Shown here one piece after another: positions 1 through 8,462 of a stretch of 64,000 nucleotides of DNA; within the stretch, counting starts at the first letter, position 1, and every line of letters begins with the position of its first letter. The stretch lies in assembly GCF_012689525.1 (NCBI RefSeq), contig NZ_CP051516.1:3472001-3536000 (forward strand), read 5' to 3'. The notes under the pieces are model-generated. The model worked only from the letters and a program-made list of their open reading frames with translations. It was not told where the DNA came from and made no database searches. The DNA comes from Paraburkholderia aromaticivorans. Lineage in GTDB: Bacteria; Pseudomonadota; Gammaproteobacteria; Burkholderiales; Burkholderiaceae. The translations under genes were made by a program, and so were the position numbers.

Positions 1-6
1 TAAATC

Positions 7-2685
7 ATGAGAACAGTCACCCCACACCGCTATTCGAACCGCCGGGCTATCGGCTATACGCTGATCGCAGCCGCCACCTTCCTGCTGGCAGGCCAGGCCA
101 CCTTCGCTCAGGAAATCGAGGAGGCGCCGCAGAGCGCCGCCGCCACGCAGAACACCGATCCGCCCGGCCGCGTCGCGCGCCTGAACTACACGGCGGGCGC
201 CGTGACCGCCGAAGCGGCCGGCGCCACCGACTGGTCGTACGCGCAGATCAACCGCCCGCTCACCACCGGCGACCAGTTGTGGAACGATCAGAACGCGCGC
301 TCCGAGCTGCATATCGGCTCGACCGCGGTGCGCCTCGGGCCGTCCACCAGTCTCGACCTGCTCAATCTCGACGACAACAGCGCCCAGCTCAAAGTCGCGC
401 AAGGCACGTTGTCGGCGCGCGTGCGCGAACTCGCGCCGGGCTCGTCCTATGAGATCGACACGCCGAATCTCGCGCTCAGCCTGGACGGTCCCGGCGACTA
501 TCGCCTCGACGTCGCGCCGGACGGCAGCAGCACGACCGTCACCGTCCGCAGCGGCGGCGCCACGGTCTATGGCGACAGCGGCCAGGTGCCGCTCGCCGCC
601 GGCCAGCAGATCCGCTTCGGCGGCACCAACCTGCAACAGGTCGCCGACAATGGCGCGCCCGGTCTCGACGGCTTCGATCAGTGGGCCGCCGGCCGCGACG
701 CGTCGGAAGACCGCTCGGTGTCGGCGCGCTACGTGTCGCGCGACATTCCCGGCTACCAGGATCTCGACGCCAACGGCACATGGCAAAGCTCGCCGCAATA
801 CGGCGAAGTGTGGGTGCCGCGCGGCACGCCCGCCGGCTGGGCGCCGTATCACGACGGCCATTGGGTCTGGCAGGCGCCGTGGGGCTGGACCTGGGTCGAC
901 GACGCACCGTGGGGCTTCGCGCCCTACCACTACGGCCGCTGGGCCCAGGTCGACGACACGTGGGCATGGGTGCCGGGGCCGGTCGCGGTCAGCGAGCCGC
1001 CCGTCTACGCGCCGGCGCTGGTCGCCTTCGTGGGTGGCGGTGGCGGCGGCCCAAACTGGGGGGTGGATCTGGCGATCGGCGGAGCGATCGCAGCTGGCGT
1101 CGCGTGGTTCCCGCTCGGGCCGGGCGAGCCGTGGCATCCGCATTGGGGCGGTCACGATCACTGGAGTCCCGGTTACTACAACCGCGTCAACCGGACGACG
1201 ATCGTCAACAACTACAACCGCAATGTGAATGTGACCAACATTCACAACACGTACATCAACTACCGGGCGCCGGGCGCCGTGACCGCAGTGCCGGCGACGG
1301 CCTTCGTGCACGGCCAGCCGGTCGGGCGCTTTGCCCAGAAGGTCGATCCGCGGCAATGGCGCAACGCGCAGATCAACCCCGGCGGTCCGGGCATCGCGCC
1401 GGTGCGGGAGAGCTTCGGGCCGGGCCAGCGCAACGCGAATTACCGGCCGCCAGCGACGGTGATGACGCGTCCGGTGGTGGCGACGCGTAGTCCGGCGATG
1501 CCGGCGGCCTACCACGACAGCCTCGCGCAACGTTTCGCGCAAAGCGGCGGACGGGTGCCGGGCGGCGGTCAACCTATCGTGCGGACCTCGGTGCCCGCGC
1601 ACATGGCGGGCGGACCGAGCGCGCTGCCGGTGCAGAACGTGCGGATCGTGCAGTCGCATCTCGCCGGACGTGCGCCGGGCATGGCAGCGGGCGCGCCGGG
1701 TGGACCGGATGGGATGCAGCAGCGGCCGGGCGAAGCACCGCGTGGCGGAGAGCAGCAAGCGCGTCCAGGGATGCCGCCGAGCGCGCCGGGTGGAGCTGGC
1801 GCTATGCAACAGCAAGCCGCACAGCGGCCAGGTGAAGCGCCGCGTGGCGGCGAACCGCAAGCGCGTCCGGGCATGCCGCCGCAGATGGCCAACCAGCGGC
1901 CGCAGTCTGGCGAGGCGGGACATCCGTCGAACGGCGTGCCGCGTCCGCCGCAAGCGAACGGCGGCAATCCGGCGGGGTTTGCACAGCAGCAGCAGCGCGG
2001 TATGCCGCAGCAGGCGGGTCAGCAGTCGGGCGTGAACCCGGCTGTGAACGAGCGTCACGAGCCCGCCTGGACTCAGCCGCACGCGCCGATGGCGCAGCAA
2101 GCCCAGCAGCATGGCGGGGCGCAGTCGCAGGCAGGACGGCCGGAGTTCGCGCAACAGCCCGGTGCGCAGCAGCACGGAGCGGCGCGTCCTGGGGAGAACC
2201 CAGCGATCCAGCAGCAACAGCAGCAGGTGCGTCAACAGGAGAATCGGCCGCAACCGCAGCCGCAGCAGCAGCAGCAGGCCCAGTTGCAGCGTCAACCTGA
2301 GCCGCAGACGCCGCGTCCGGCAGAAATCCAGGCGCAGCAACAACCGCGTCAGGAATATCATCCGCAGCCCGTGCAGCAGCCGATGCAGCAGCCACGCCAG
2401 GAACCGCGTCCGGAGCCGCGTCAGCAGCAGGTGCAGCAACAACCTCGGCCGGAGTTCCATCCCCAGCCGCAGCCGCAGCCTCAGCCGCAGCCGCAACAGC
2501 AGCCGCGCCAGCAGCAGGTGCAACAACAGCCCCGGCCGGAGTTTCATCCGCAACCGCAACCGCAACAGCAGCCACACCAGGAGGCGCGCCCCCAGCAGGT
2601 GCAGCAGCCGCATCCTCAAGCACAGCCACAGCACGGCGACCAGCATTCGGGCGGCGGCAACCACGACGAGCATCGCAAAGGCTGA
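7..2685 (+). CDS. FecR/DUF6600-type exported protein with Gln-rich tail
   Basis: 892 residues. Residues 13-34 look like a cleavable signal peptide ending near AQE. Residues about 60-205 resemble a FecR-like beta domain. Residues about 245-385 form a Trp/His/Tyr-rich repeat region (GWAPYHDGHW, GFAPYHYGRW) typical of DUF6600 proteins. From about residue 560 to the end the protein is Pro/Gln/Gly/Arg-rich low complexity with two internal duplications, annotated separately. The stop is followed directly by a strong terminator. No function is assigned; an exported, surface or periplasmic role is inferred. The ATG at 7 follows a TAA at 1-3, so this is the first in-frame start seen here. Confidence 0.75.
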   Translation: MRTVTPHRYSNRRAIGYTLIAAATFLLAGQATFAQEIEEAPQSAAATQNTDPPGRVARLNYTAGAVTAEAAGATDWSYAQINRPLTTGDQLWNDQNARSELHIGSTAVRLGPSTSLDLLNLDDNSAQLKVAQGTLSARVRELAPGSSYEIDTPNLALSLDGPGDYRLDVAPDGSSTTVTVRSGGATVYGDSGQVPLAAGQQIRFGGTNLQQVADNGAPGLDGFDQWAAGRDASEDRSVSARYVSRDIPGYQDLDANGTWQSSPQYGEVWVPRGTPAGWAPYHDGHWVWQAPWGWTWVDDAPWGFAPYHYGRWAQVDDTWAWVPGPVAVSEPPVYAPALVAFVGGGGGGPNWGVDLAIGGAIAAGVAWFPLGPGEPWHPHWGGHDHWSPGYYNRVNRTTIVNNYNRNVNVTNIHNTYINYRAPGAVTAVPATAFVHGQPVGRFAQKVDPRQWRNAQINPGGPGIAPVRESFGPGQRNANYRPPATVMTRPVVATRSPAMPAAYHDSLAQRFAQSGGRVPGGGQPIVRTSVPAHMAGGPSALPVQNVRIVQSHLAGRAPGMAAGAPGGPDGMQQRPGEAPRGGEQQARPGMPPSAPGGAGAMQQQAAQRPGEAPRGGEPQARPGMPPQMANQRPQSGEAGHPSNGVPRPPQANGGNPAGFAQQQQRGMPQQAGQQSGVNPAVNERHEPAWTQPHAPMAQQAQQHGGAQSQAGRPEFAQQPGAQQHGAARPGENPAIQQQQQQVRQQENRPQPQPQQQQQAQLQRQPEPQTPRPAEIQAQQQPRQEYHPQPVQQPMQQPRQEPRPEPRQQQVQQQPRPEFHPQPQPQPQPQPQQQPRQQQVQQQPRPEFHPQPQPQQQPHQEARPQQVQQPHPQAQPQHGDQHSGGGNHDEHRKG
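1687..1890 (+). repeat. 102-bp in-frame tandem duplication, two copies
   Basis: Two adjacent 34-codon units (for example CAGCGGCC at 1720 and again at 1822) encode near-identical segments containing RPGEAPRGGE and ARPGMPP. The copies differ mainly at third positions, so the duplication is not brand new. Confidence 0.7.
2422..2595 (+). repeat. 87-bp in-frame tandem repeat, two copies, in the Gln-rich tail
   Basis: CAGCAGCAGGTGCA begins at 2422 and again at 2509, a 29-codon period. Both copies encode QQQVQQQPRPEFHPQPQPQ. Units are imperfect, with synonymous CAA/CAG swaps, and sit in a longer Q/P-rich stretch from about 2200. Confidence 0.7.
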
Positions 2686-2717
2686 GTGTCTCCCGCCTGC
2701 GAGTTGGCAGGGAGCAT

Positions 2718-2756
2718 AAAAAAACCGCCGCGATTCGCATCTCGGCGGTTTTTCTT
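2718..2756. terminator. Bidirectional rho-independent terminator
   Basis: An AAAAACCGCCG / CGGCGGTTTTT stem flanked by A and T runs lies between the convergent DUF6600-type gene and thyA. Confidence 0.8.
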
Positions 2757-2790
2757 TATGCGAATGGGCCGCTTACCGGCCCGACGACGA

Positions 2791-3762
2791 TCAAACGGCC
2801 ATCGGCGCCGTGAGCGGCTCGTGATGCCGGTAGCCGACCAGCGAGAAATCCGACGGCTCGATCTTTTCAAGCCATTCCGGCTCGTACACGCGAGTTTTCG
2901 CATATTCCGGCACACGATCGGAGATCGCGAAGGCCGGGCTTTCGTACGGCTCGCGCGTGAGTTGCTGCTGCAGCATGTCGAGCTGGTTTTCGTAAATATG
3001 CGCGTCACCGATGAAATAGGTGAACCAGCGCGGCGTGTAACCCGTCAGACGACCGACCAGATGCAGCAACGCCGCGCCTTCGGTCAGATTGAACGGCGTA
3101 CCGAGCCCGACGTCATTACTGCGAATGTACAGGCACAGCGAAATCTCCCTGGTCACCACATTCGGCAGAAACTGATACAGCAGGTGACAAGCCGGCAACG
3201 CGATCTGGTCGAGCACCGCGGGGTTCCACGCATGAAACAAAATGCGCCGGTCCGCCGGGTTCTGCATGATCGTGTCCAGACACTGGCGCAACTGGTCGAT
3301 CGCCTTGTACAGCAGGATTTTGTTGGTGCCGTCTTCTTCGAATTCGGTCACCACCTGGAAGCCACGTGCGGTCGCGTCGGCAAGCTGCGCGCCCGCGGTC
3401 GCGTCCAGCACCTTGTAGGCCGGCCACTGGCGCCACTGCACGCCATACACGTCGCCGAGATCGTCCGGACCCTGACGATAGGGATTGGCGAGCCATTGCG
3501 GGTTCTGGTTGGCATTCGCGTCCCACACCTTGCAGCCGAGATCGCGGAAATCCGCCGCGCTGCGCGAGGCGCGCAGGAACCCGACCAGTTCGCCCACCGC
3601 CGATTTGAACGCCAGCTTTTTCGTGGTGACCGCGGGAAAACCTTGCTGAAGGTCGAAGCGCAACATCGCGCCCGGCATGCTGATGGTGCGGATGCCAGTG
3701 CGGTTCTCCTGCCACGTGCCGGTGTCGAGAATCGTGCGGACGAGGTCGAGGTATTGTTTCAT
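2791..3762 (-). CDS. thyA: Thymidylate synthase
   Basis: Converts dUMP to dTMP using methylene-tetrahydrofolate. The start is placed at the ATG at 3762 (MKQYLDLVR), giving 323 residues, because the open frame continues upstream with no family similarity. An AAGGA-type ribosome site precedes it. Visible motifs are RTGIRT for phosphate binding, the catalytic Cys in [10 protein letters not shown], and [10 protein letters not shown] and YIGDAHIY-like blocks (here [11 protein letters not shown]). It is longer than the 264-residue E. coli enzyme, as expected for Burkholderia. FolA, its metabolic partner, lies 7 kb away beyond the accessory locus. Confidence 0.97.
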   Translation of the reverse strand: MKQYLDLVRTILDTGTWQENRTGIRTISMPGAMLRFDLQQGFPAVTTKKLAFKSAVGELVGFLRASRSAADFRDLGCKVWDANANQNPQWLANPYRQGPDDLGDVYGVQWRQWPAYKVLDATAGAQLADATARGFQVVTEFEEDGTNKILLYKAIDQLRQCLDTIMQNPADRRILFHAWNPAVLDQIALPACHLLYQFLPNVVTREISLCLYIRSNDVGLGTPFNLTEGAALLHLVGRLTGYTPRWFTYFIGDAHIYENQLDMLQQQLTREPYESPAFAISDRVPEYAKTRVYEPEWLEKIEPSDFSLVGYRHHEPLTAPMAV

Positions 3763-4026
3763 TCGGGTTCCTTCGACGAGGCGCGTTCCGGGTCGATCCG
3801 GGCGCCACGGAGATTGAGCGGAAAACCCGATTTTAACAAGCGCGGCGGGACGACGCCTGGTCGTGGCGCGCGGCATCGAAAATATCGAGGGAAAAGGTGA
3901 CGCGAGGGGTGCGAGTTCGGCGCGAGCCGACGGCACGCGGCCGGTCGCAGGATCGCTCGATACGCGCTGAAAGTGCCACTGAAATCGTTTACCGGCCCAC
4001 GAGACCCGCAAGGCCCGTCAAACGAT

Positions 4027-5421
4027 CTACAGATGCGGCACCGAAGCCGGCAATTCGCCGTGCGGCGTGGCGAGCGGCTCCCCTTCCATATGGCGCATCC
4101 CATGCGAGCACAGCAGCCGGTACAACGTGACGCGCGAGATGCCGAGTTCCTGCGCGGCGTCGCCGAGACGCCCGCGGTGACGCAACAGCGCCAGTTCGAT
4201 CGCCTGACGTTCGGCCGCTTCCCGCGCCTGCGCGAGCGATACCGGCACGATCTCCACGTATTCGGCGAGCTCGAGATCGCGCGCCGTGATCGCGCGCCCT
4301 TCCGACATCACGATGGCGCGCCGCACGCGGTTGATCAGCTCGCGCACATTGCCCGGCCAGCCGTAGTTATGCAGCGCCGCGATCGCGTCCGGCGCGAAGC
4401 CGCGCAAGCGGCGGCTTGCATCTTTCTTGAAACGTTCCAGCATGTGCCGCGCGAGCAGTTCGATATCCTTACCGCGCGCGCGCAGCGGCGGTTCATCGAT
4501 CTGCAATACGCACAGGCGGTGGTAGAGGTCGGAGCGGAACCGCCCTTCGATCATCGCCGCGGTCATATCCACGTGCGTGGCCGAGATGATGCGCACGTCG
4601 ACGTCGATCGCACCGTGCCCGCCGAGCCGCTCCACCTTGCGTTCCTGCAGGAAGCGCAGCAGGCTCGCCTGGCTTTCGAGCGGCAGGTCGCCGATTTCGT
4701 CGAGGAAGAGCGTGCCGCCGTTCGCCGCTTCCACCCGGCCGATCTTGCGTTGATTGGCGCCGGTGAACGCGCCGCGTTCATAGCCGAATAGTTCGGATTG
4801 CAATAGATGCGGCGGGATCGCGCCGCAGTTGATCGGCACGAAAGGCGCATTGCGCCGCGCCGAGCGCTCGTGAATCGCGACCGCCGTCAGTTCCTTGCCG
4901 GTGCCCGATTCGCCCGAGATGAATACCGGCGCGTCGGTCATCGCCACTTTGCGGATCGAACGGAACAGCGCGAGCATGGCGTCGCACGAGCCGACCATTT
5001 CGCCTTCGGCGCCTTGCGATGCATCGTTGGAGGCCGTTTCGCCGAGGGAAATCATGCCGTAGGCGTGACCCACCGAATCGACGATCCGGTCGCCCGAATA
5101 CGGCACCGTGACGTAGTCGAAACAGTAGTCGCGCACGAGCCGGCGCAACGCGGCGTCCTGCAGTTGACCCGGCATGGTGGCCGCGACCCAGCCGACGTTC
5201 GGCATGGTCAGGCAAGATTCGAAGGCGGCGATTTCGTGTGGCTGAAATTCGCTAGACAGATCCAGCAGGCCGCCAGCCGCCATTCCGGCGCGAACGGCCC
5301 GGCGCACGTCGCGCGCCGACCCCACGACTTCCACATGCCAGCCGCGCTGGTGAAACCGAGTATTCAGCTCCGCGCTCGGATCGCGCGAAACGTAAATCAG
5401 TTGCCGCGTTGCGGGTTCCAT
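4027..5421 (-). CDS. Sigma-54-dependent activator, VpsR-like
   Basis: 464 residues. The N-terminal 125 residues look like a degenerate receiver-like domain. The AAA+ domain has Walker A GESGTGKE (170-177), an intact sigma-54 contact loop GAFTGA (217-222) and Walker B LFLDEIGDL (238-246). The C-terminus is a Fis-type helix-turn-helix (RLGDAAQELGISRVTLYRLL). It is transcribed divergently from the amyloid-like operon, which has a -24/-12 promoter and an upstream palindrome, so it is the likely activator of that operon. A degraded paralogue lies in inverted orientation at 9327-10606. The signal sensed is unknown; the VpsR-like label is inference from architecture. Confidence 0.88.
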   Translation of the reverse strand: MEPATRQLIYVSRDPSAELNTRFHQRGWHVEVVGSARDVRRAVRAGMAAGGLLDLSSEFQPHEIAAFESCLTMPNVGWVAATMPGQLQDAALRRLVRDYCFDYVTVPYSGDRIVDSVGHAYGMISLGETASNDASQGAEGEMVGSCDAMLALFRSIRKVAMTDAPVFISGESGTGKELTAVAIHERSARRNAPFVPINCGAIPPHLLQSELFGYERGAFTGANQRKIGRVEAANGGTLFLDEIGDLPLESQASLLRFLQERKVERLGGHGAIDVDVRIISATHVDMTAAMIEGRFRSDLYHRLCVLQIDEPPLRARGKDIELLARHMLERFKKDASRRLRGFAPDAIAALHNYGWPGNVRELINRVRRAIVMSEGRAITARDLELAEYVEIVPVSLAQAREAAERQAIELALLRHRGRLGDAAQELGISRVTLYRLLCSHGMRHMEGEPLATPHGELPASVPHL

Positions 5422-5585
5422 TATTCAGATCCTCTCGTCAACGAACGTTAAGGATGACGCACGCACCTGAAACAAGTTCAGACACGCTGACTCATTCGGG
5501 ATTCGCGATATAGCAAAAACCGAACGGCCATTCCATTCCGTGCGGACAGCTGATCCCCAAGAAAGCGGCGTGTGTGTTTGAGACG

Positions 5586-5605
5586 GCCCGTTAGCGGGCT
5601 TTTTT
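5586..5605 (+). terminator. Orphan plus-strand terminator-like hairpin
   Basis: GCCCG-TTAG-CGGGC followed by TTTTTT. The stem is only 5 bp but all G/C. There is no plus-strand coding gene upstream, so it may end a small RNA or stop antisense transcription. Confidence 0.5.
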
Positions 5606-5822
5606 AAATCTGAAGCTCTTTTTCGAGAGCTTACTATACGCGCGCCGCTTGGAAAACAATTATGCGAATTTAATCGCCTACACCTTGCCCAGCAGGGCTC
5701 CGCGGGAGATAAACAGTTATTCAGCCGACGAATAAAACATTAGTGGAAGCGCTTTTCCTGGCGTAGACCCCAAGGTAGTTCGTACCGCCCGAATAAACGA
5801 ATTACAGGTATTTCCTGCTCGC

Positions 5823-5840
5823 CGTTTCAGCGCTGAAACG
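5823..5840. promoter_or_regulatory. Perfect 18-bp palindrome, candidate enhancer site
   Basis: CGTTTCAGCGCTGAAACG is a perfect inverted repeat whose right end is 73 bases upstream of the -24 element. That is the usual position and symmetry of a bacterial enhancer-binding protein site. The binding protein would most simply be the divergent Fis-type activator (inference). Confidence 0.65.
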
Positions 5841-5913
5841 TTTTTGTACGATTTCTCAATTGTTGCTCCGACGTTTTCACTCGCATCCCGATGCATCAAT
5901 GGATTGCGAGCGA

Positions 5914-5929
5914 TGGCACACGTTTCGCT
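5914..5929 (+). promoter_or_regulatory. Sigma-54 (-24/-12) promoter
   Basis: TGGCACACGTTTCGCT matches TGGCACG-N4-TTGCW with the essential GG and GC and correct spacing; deviations are A for G at position 7 and C for T at position 13. The predicted start is near 5940, giving a leader of about 17 bases with AAGGAG at 5944-5949 just before the ATG at 5957. Confidence 0.75.
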
Positions 5930-5956
5930 AAATGTTGTGCACCAAGGAGACACATC

Positions 5957-6454
5957 ATGCGACTCGCTTTCCGCATCGATCTGGGCGGCATTGCACCATG
6001 CGCGGTACTTTGCACCGCAATCGCACTGATCATGCTGCCCATTGGCGCCAATGGACAGGAAGCCGGACAGGCTCCATCCGCCACGCTGACGGAATCTACC
6101 GATGCAGGCTCCGCCATCTTCCCGAACGCCACGCTCGCCACGCCCACCTCATCCGATACGACGACGCGCGCCGCCACCCTATTCTCCCAGCTTGCCGCCA
6201 ACGCGCTGAGCATTCCGGCCGATCGTGCATCCGTGAACGATTTTTCGCGCGACGACCAGGTGCTCTCGCGGCAACGCGGCGGCGCGGTCGGCATGGTGAT
6301 GGTGGCCGCGACGCCGCAACTCATGCGCGGCAACGGCGGCAGCGGCAACAACGTGACGCTGTGGGACGAGATCGCCCCGCCCCCGCCTTTACCGATTCCG
6401 ATCGACGCAGCGCGCGCCGCCCAAGGCAACGTCGCCAACTATCAAAGAAAGTAG
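5957..6454 (+). CDS. Small exported protein with RGG motif, first gene of amyloid-like operon
   Basis: 165 residues. Residues 11-33 form a hydrophobic export signal (CTAIALIMLPIGANGQ). The middle is Ser/Thr-rich. Residues 99-109 read DDQVLSRQRGG followed by a small hydrophobic stretch, and the C-terminus has a PPPPLPIPID proline run. I do not recognise the family. The RGG resembles a double-glycine site, and a C39-type peptidase is encoded downstream in the same operon, so processing there is possible but unproven. The start is fixed by AAGGAG 7 bases upstream and by the sigma-54 promoter. Confidence 0.7.
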   Translation: MRLAFRIDLGGIAPCAVLCTAIALIMLPIGANGQEAGQAPSATLTESTDAGSAIFPNATLATPTSSDTTTRAATLFSQLAANALSIPADRASVNDFSRDDQVLSRQRGGAVGMVMVAATPQLMRGNGGSGNNVTLWDEIAPPPPLPIPIDAARAAQGNVANYQRK

Positions 6455-6556
6455 CCAAAGAAATTAGCCGAACAGATTAGCGAAGCAAACAGGGGGTGGC
6501 GGTGCAGCAAATACACCGCCCGCAGGCAAGACAACAAGACGCAAGCAAGGACCGAC

Positions 6557-7083
6557 ATGACTGCCTCAAACCGGATGCCGCGCGCACTCAGGTCGCGCGT
6601 GTCGTCGCTCATCTCGTTGCCGGCGGCACTAACAAGCGTGCTGGTCTTGCTCAGCGCCTCTTTTGCCGTCGACGCCATGGCACAGCAGGCCGTCAATCCT
6701 GGCGACATCATCGTCGAGCGCACGGTTACGCCGCGCGACGCCTTCGTACCGGTGACGAGAAGTCAGGACCCGGTCGCCGTGCGCGCCACCACTTTCCCGG
6801 CTAACTCATTCAATCCGGCCGTCGCCCAGATCGTGGGCGATACCGATCTGACGAATGCGCACGGGTCGAGCGGCGTGGCGGACGGCGCGTGCTCGGCGGC
6901 ACCGGCATGCAGGCGGTCACCCAGATCCTCAGCGGCAAGGCGACCGGCAACAACGTGGCGCTTAATTCCGGCGGTATCGGCCTGCCCGCGCCGGGCATCG
7001 GCGGGACCATCACCTCGTCGGTGACGGGCGCGCTGGCGCCGCTGTTGAACGCGCTCACCGGCGCGCTTGGAGGGATGAAATGA
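6557..7083 (+). pseudogene. Exported protein of the amyloid-like operon, frameshifted
   Basis: The reading frame starts at the ATG at 6557 with a signal peptide (residues about 18-42, ending AMAQQ) and the motif VNPGDIIVERTVTPRDAFVPV. It leaves the coding frame near 6885-6889. The other frame continues with GGTGMQAVTQILSG...LNALTGALGGMK and stops at 7083, overlapping the next ATG by 4 bases. The total of 527 nt is 175 codons plus 2, consistent with one inserted GC dinucleotide in GGCGCGTGC. The repaired product would be 174 residues. Function unknown; part of the Fap-like operon by position. Confidence 0.7.
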
Positions 7084-7949
7084 GCCCGCTCGTGCATCCG
7101 CTCAAGCTTCGGACGCTACATGCGGCGCTGTGCGTCTGCGTGGGCGCTGCCCTGGTGGCGAACCACGCCCCCGGCTATCAGACCAGCCAGCAGGCAGCGG
7201 TGATCGCCGGCGGCTTCACGCACACCAGCCAGAACGCCGGCGGCCATATCGCAGCCGGCGGCTCGATCGGCGGCAACTACAACTACTCGGGCATCAACAC
7301 GCCGTTCGGCGGCGGCGGGACGTTCCACGCAGCCGGCGGACTCCAGGCCGGCTACAGGGAATCGAGCTACGCCAACACGTTGGGCGTGGCCGGCGGCTTC
7401 GAAGCATCGGAAGCATCCGGACAGGGCAAGGTGTGGGGCTACAAGGCCAGCGAAGGTTCGGGCAACCTGGGCATCAACATCGCGGAAGGCATCAGCAACG
7501 CCCAGAGCAATGACGTGTCGCTCGCCTCGGTCGACATCGGCAACGTGTTCGGCAATGCGCAGATCTTCAGCACGCAATCGTCGAGCGGCACCGCCCGGAT
7601 CAACAACTTCAATCTGAATGCGTCGATCGGGGATGGCTCGCTGTCGGGTGTGACGGGCAACGTCGGGGTGAACGTCGCCTCGGGTATCGGCAACGTGCAG
7701 AACAACAGCCTCGCCGGTGCCGTGACGACGACCAAGCCGGGCAACGCGCTGACCACGGCGATGGTCGCCACGGATGACAACTCGCAAACCGCCGGCATGA
7801 CGGTCACGGGTCAATTCCAGGGCACCGCGATGTTGGGTTCCAACGCGCTCGCTAACGCATCCGGCAACATCGGCGTGAATATCGCCGGCGGCGCGGGCAA
7901 CCTGCAGCACAACGGCCTTGCGATCGCTGCGCTGAACAGCGGCCACTAA
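7080..7949 (+). CDS. Fap-type amyloid subunit (FapB/FapC-like)
   Basis: 289 residues, Gly/Asn/Ala/Ser-rich, with a hydrophobic export signal at residues 11-30. Three imperfect repeats share GNxGxNxAxGxxNxQxN: residues 127-144, 192-209 and 261-278, separated by 65 and 69 residues. From memory, this matches the repeat type of the Pseudomonas functional amyloids FapB and FapC, spaced by variable linkers. Unlike those, no C-terminal CXXC is present. The first 120 residues are a Gly-rich region (GGFTHTSQNAGGHIAAGG). The ATG at 7080 overlaps the previous stop (ATGA), so translation is probably coupled. The frame is intact although its neighbours are broken. Confidence 0.75.
   Translation: MSPLVHPLKLRTLHAALCVCVGAALVANHAPGYQTSQQAAVIAGGFTHTSQNAGGHIAAGGSIGGNYNYSGINTPFGGGGTFHAAGGLQAGYRESSYANTLGVAGGFEASEASGQGKVWGYKASEGSGNLGINIAEGISNAQSNDVSLASVDIGNVFGNAQIFSTQSSSGTARINNFNLNASIGDGSLSGVTGNVGVNVASGIGNVQNNSLAGAVTTTKPGNALTTAMVATDDNSQTAGMTVTGQFQGTAMLGSNALANASGNIGVNIAGGAGNLQHNGLAIAALNSGH
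7458..7913 (+). repeat. Three amyloid-type protein repeats (DNA of R1-R3)
   Basis: R1 at 7458-7511, R2 at 7653-7706, R3 at 7860-7913. Encoded cores are SGNLGINIAEGISNAQSN, TGNVGVNVASGIGNVQNN and SGNIGVNIAGGAGNLQHN. Asn and Gln positions are in register in all three. Confidence 0.85.
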
Positions 7950-8044
7950 GCCGGCGACAGGCAGAAGAAGCCAGAAAGCAGTTGGGGGGGAGGACGCGCC
8001 GGCAGCCATCGCAGCGGCCGGCGCGTATAGAGGGGGAGACCGGC

Positions 8045-8462
8045 ATGTTGGGGCTCAGGAGGTACCCGGCGCTACAGTTCGCCGTAGCGCTGGCCAGCTG
8101 CACGCTGTGCGTGGGCCAAAGTTACGCGCAGGCGACCATCGACACGTCCACGCTGGCGGGCGTTCCGTTGAAAAAGACGGTGCGCTCGATGAAGGACATC
8201 CGCTACAGCCACATCGTCAATCAGCAGTTCGACTACAGCTGCGGTGCGGCGGCGCTGGCTACGCTCCTCAAATACGGCTATGGCATCGATATTCCGGAAA
8301 CCGAACTGATCCGCCGGATGATGGTGTTCTCCACGCCCGAAGTCGTTGTCAAGAATGGCTTCTCCATGCTCGACATGAAGAAATTCGTCGAGACCATCGG
8401 TTTGCGCGGCCGCGGCTTCCGGGTCAACGCCGACGCGCTCCAGCACTCGATCGCCGCCAGTT
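8045..8462 (+). pseudogene. C39-family peptidase (FapD-like), C-terminal half lost
   Basis: Starts at the ATG at 8045 after GGGGAGA. It has a signal peptide (residues 9-29) and the C39 block QFDYSCGAAALATLLKY with the catalytic Cys at residue 66, and is peptidase-like to about residue 134 (GFRVNADALQ). The frame then runs 50 unrelated residues to a stop at 8614; that tail is the next gene read in the wrong frame. The His and Asp of the C39 triad, expected in the lost half, are absent, so the product cannot be an active peptidase. In Fap operons the C39 protein is FapD. Confidence 0.78.

Larger units (their letters stand above)
5422..5956. other. Long AT-rich regulatory intergenic region
   Basis: 535 bases between the divergent activator and the amyloid-like operon, more AT-rich than its surroundings. 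It holds, left to right: an orphan plus-strand terminator-like hairpin (5586-5605), an AAGCTCT/AGAGCTT inverted repeat near 5613-5632, the 18-bp palindrome (5823-5840), a -24/-12 promoter (5914-5929) and an AAGGAG ribosome site (5944-5949). No convincing protein-coding frame is seen inside. Confidence 0.7.

Noticed and set aside
449..2740. Several long frames on both strands over the DUF6600-type gene
   Set aside because: Arg/Ala/Ser-rich shadow translations of a GC-rich, repetitive gene; no signal, motif or ribosome site.
5467..5490. CTGAA-ACAAG-TTCAG near the activator start as a second enhancer site
   Set aside because: Half-sites are in the opposite order and spacing to the 18-bp palindrome, so the similarity is probably chance.
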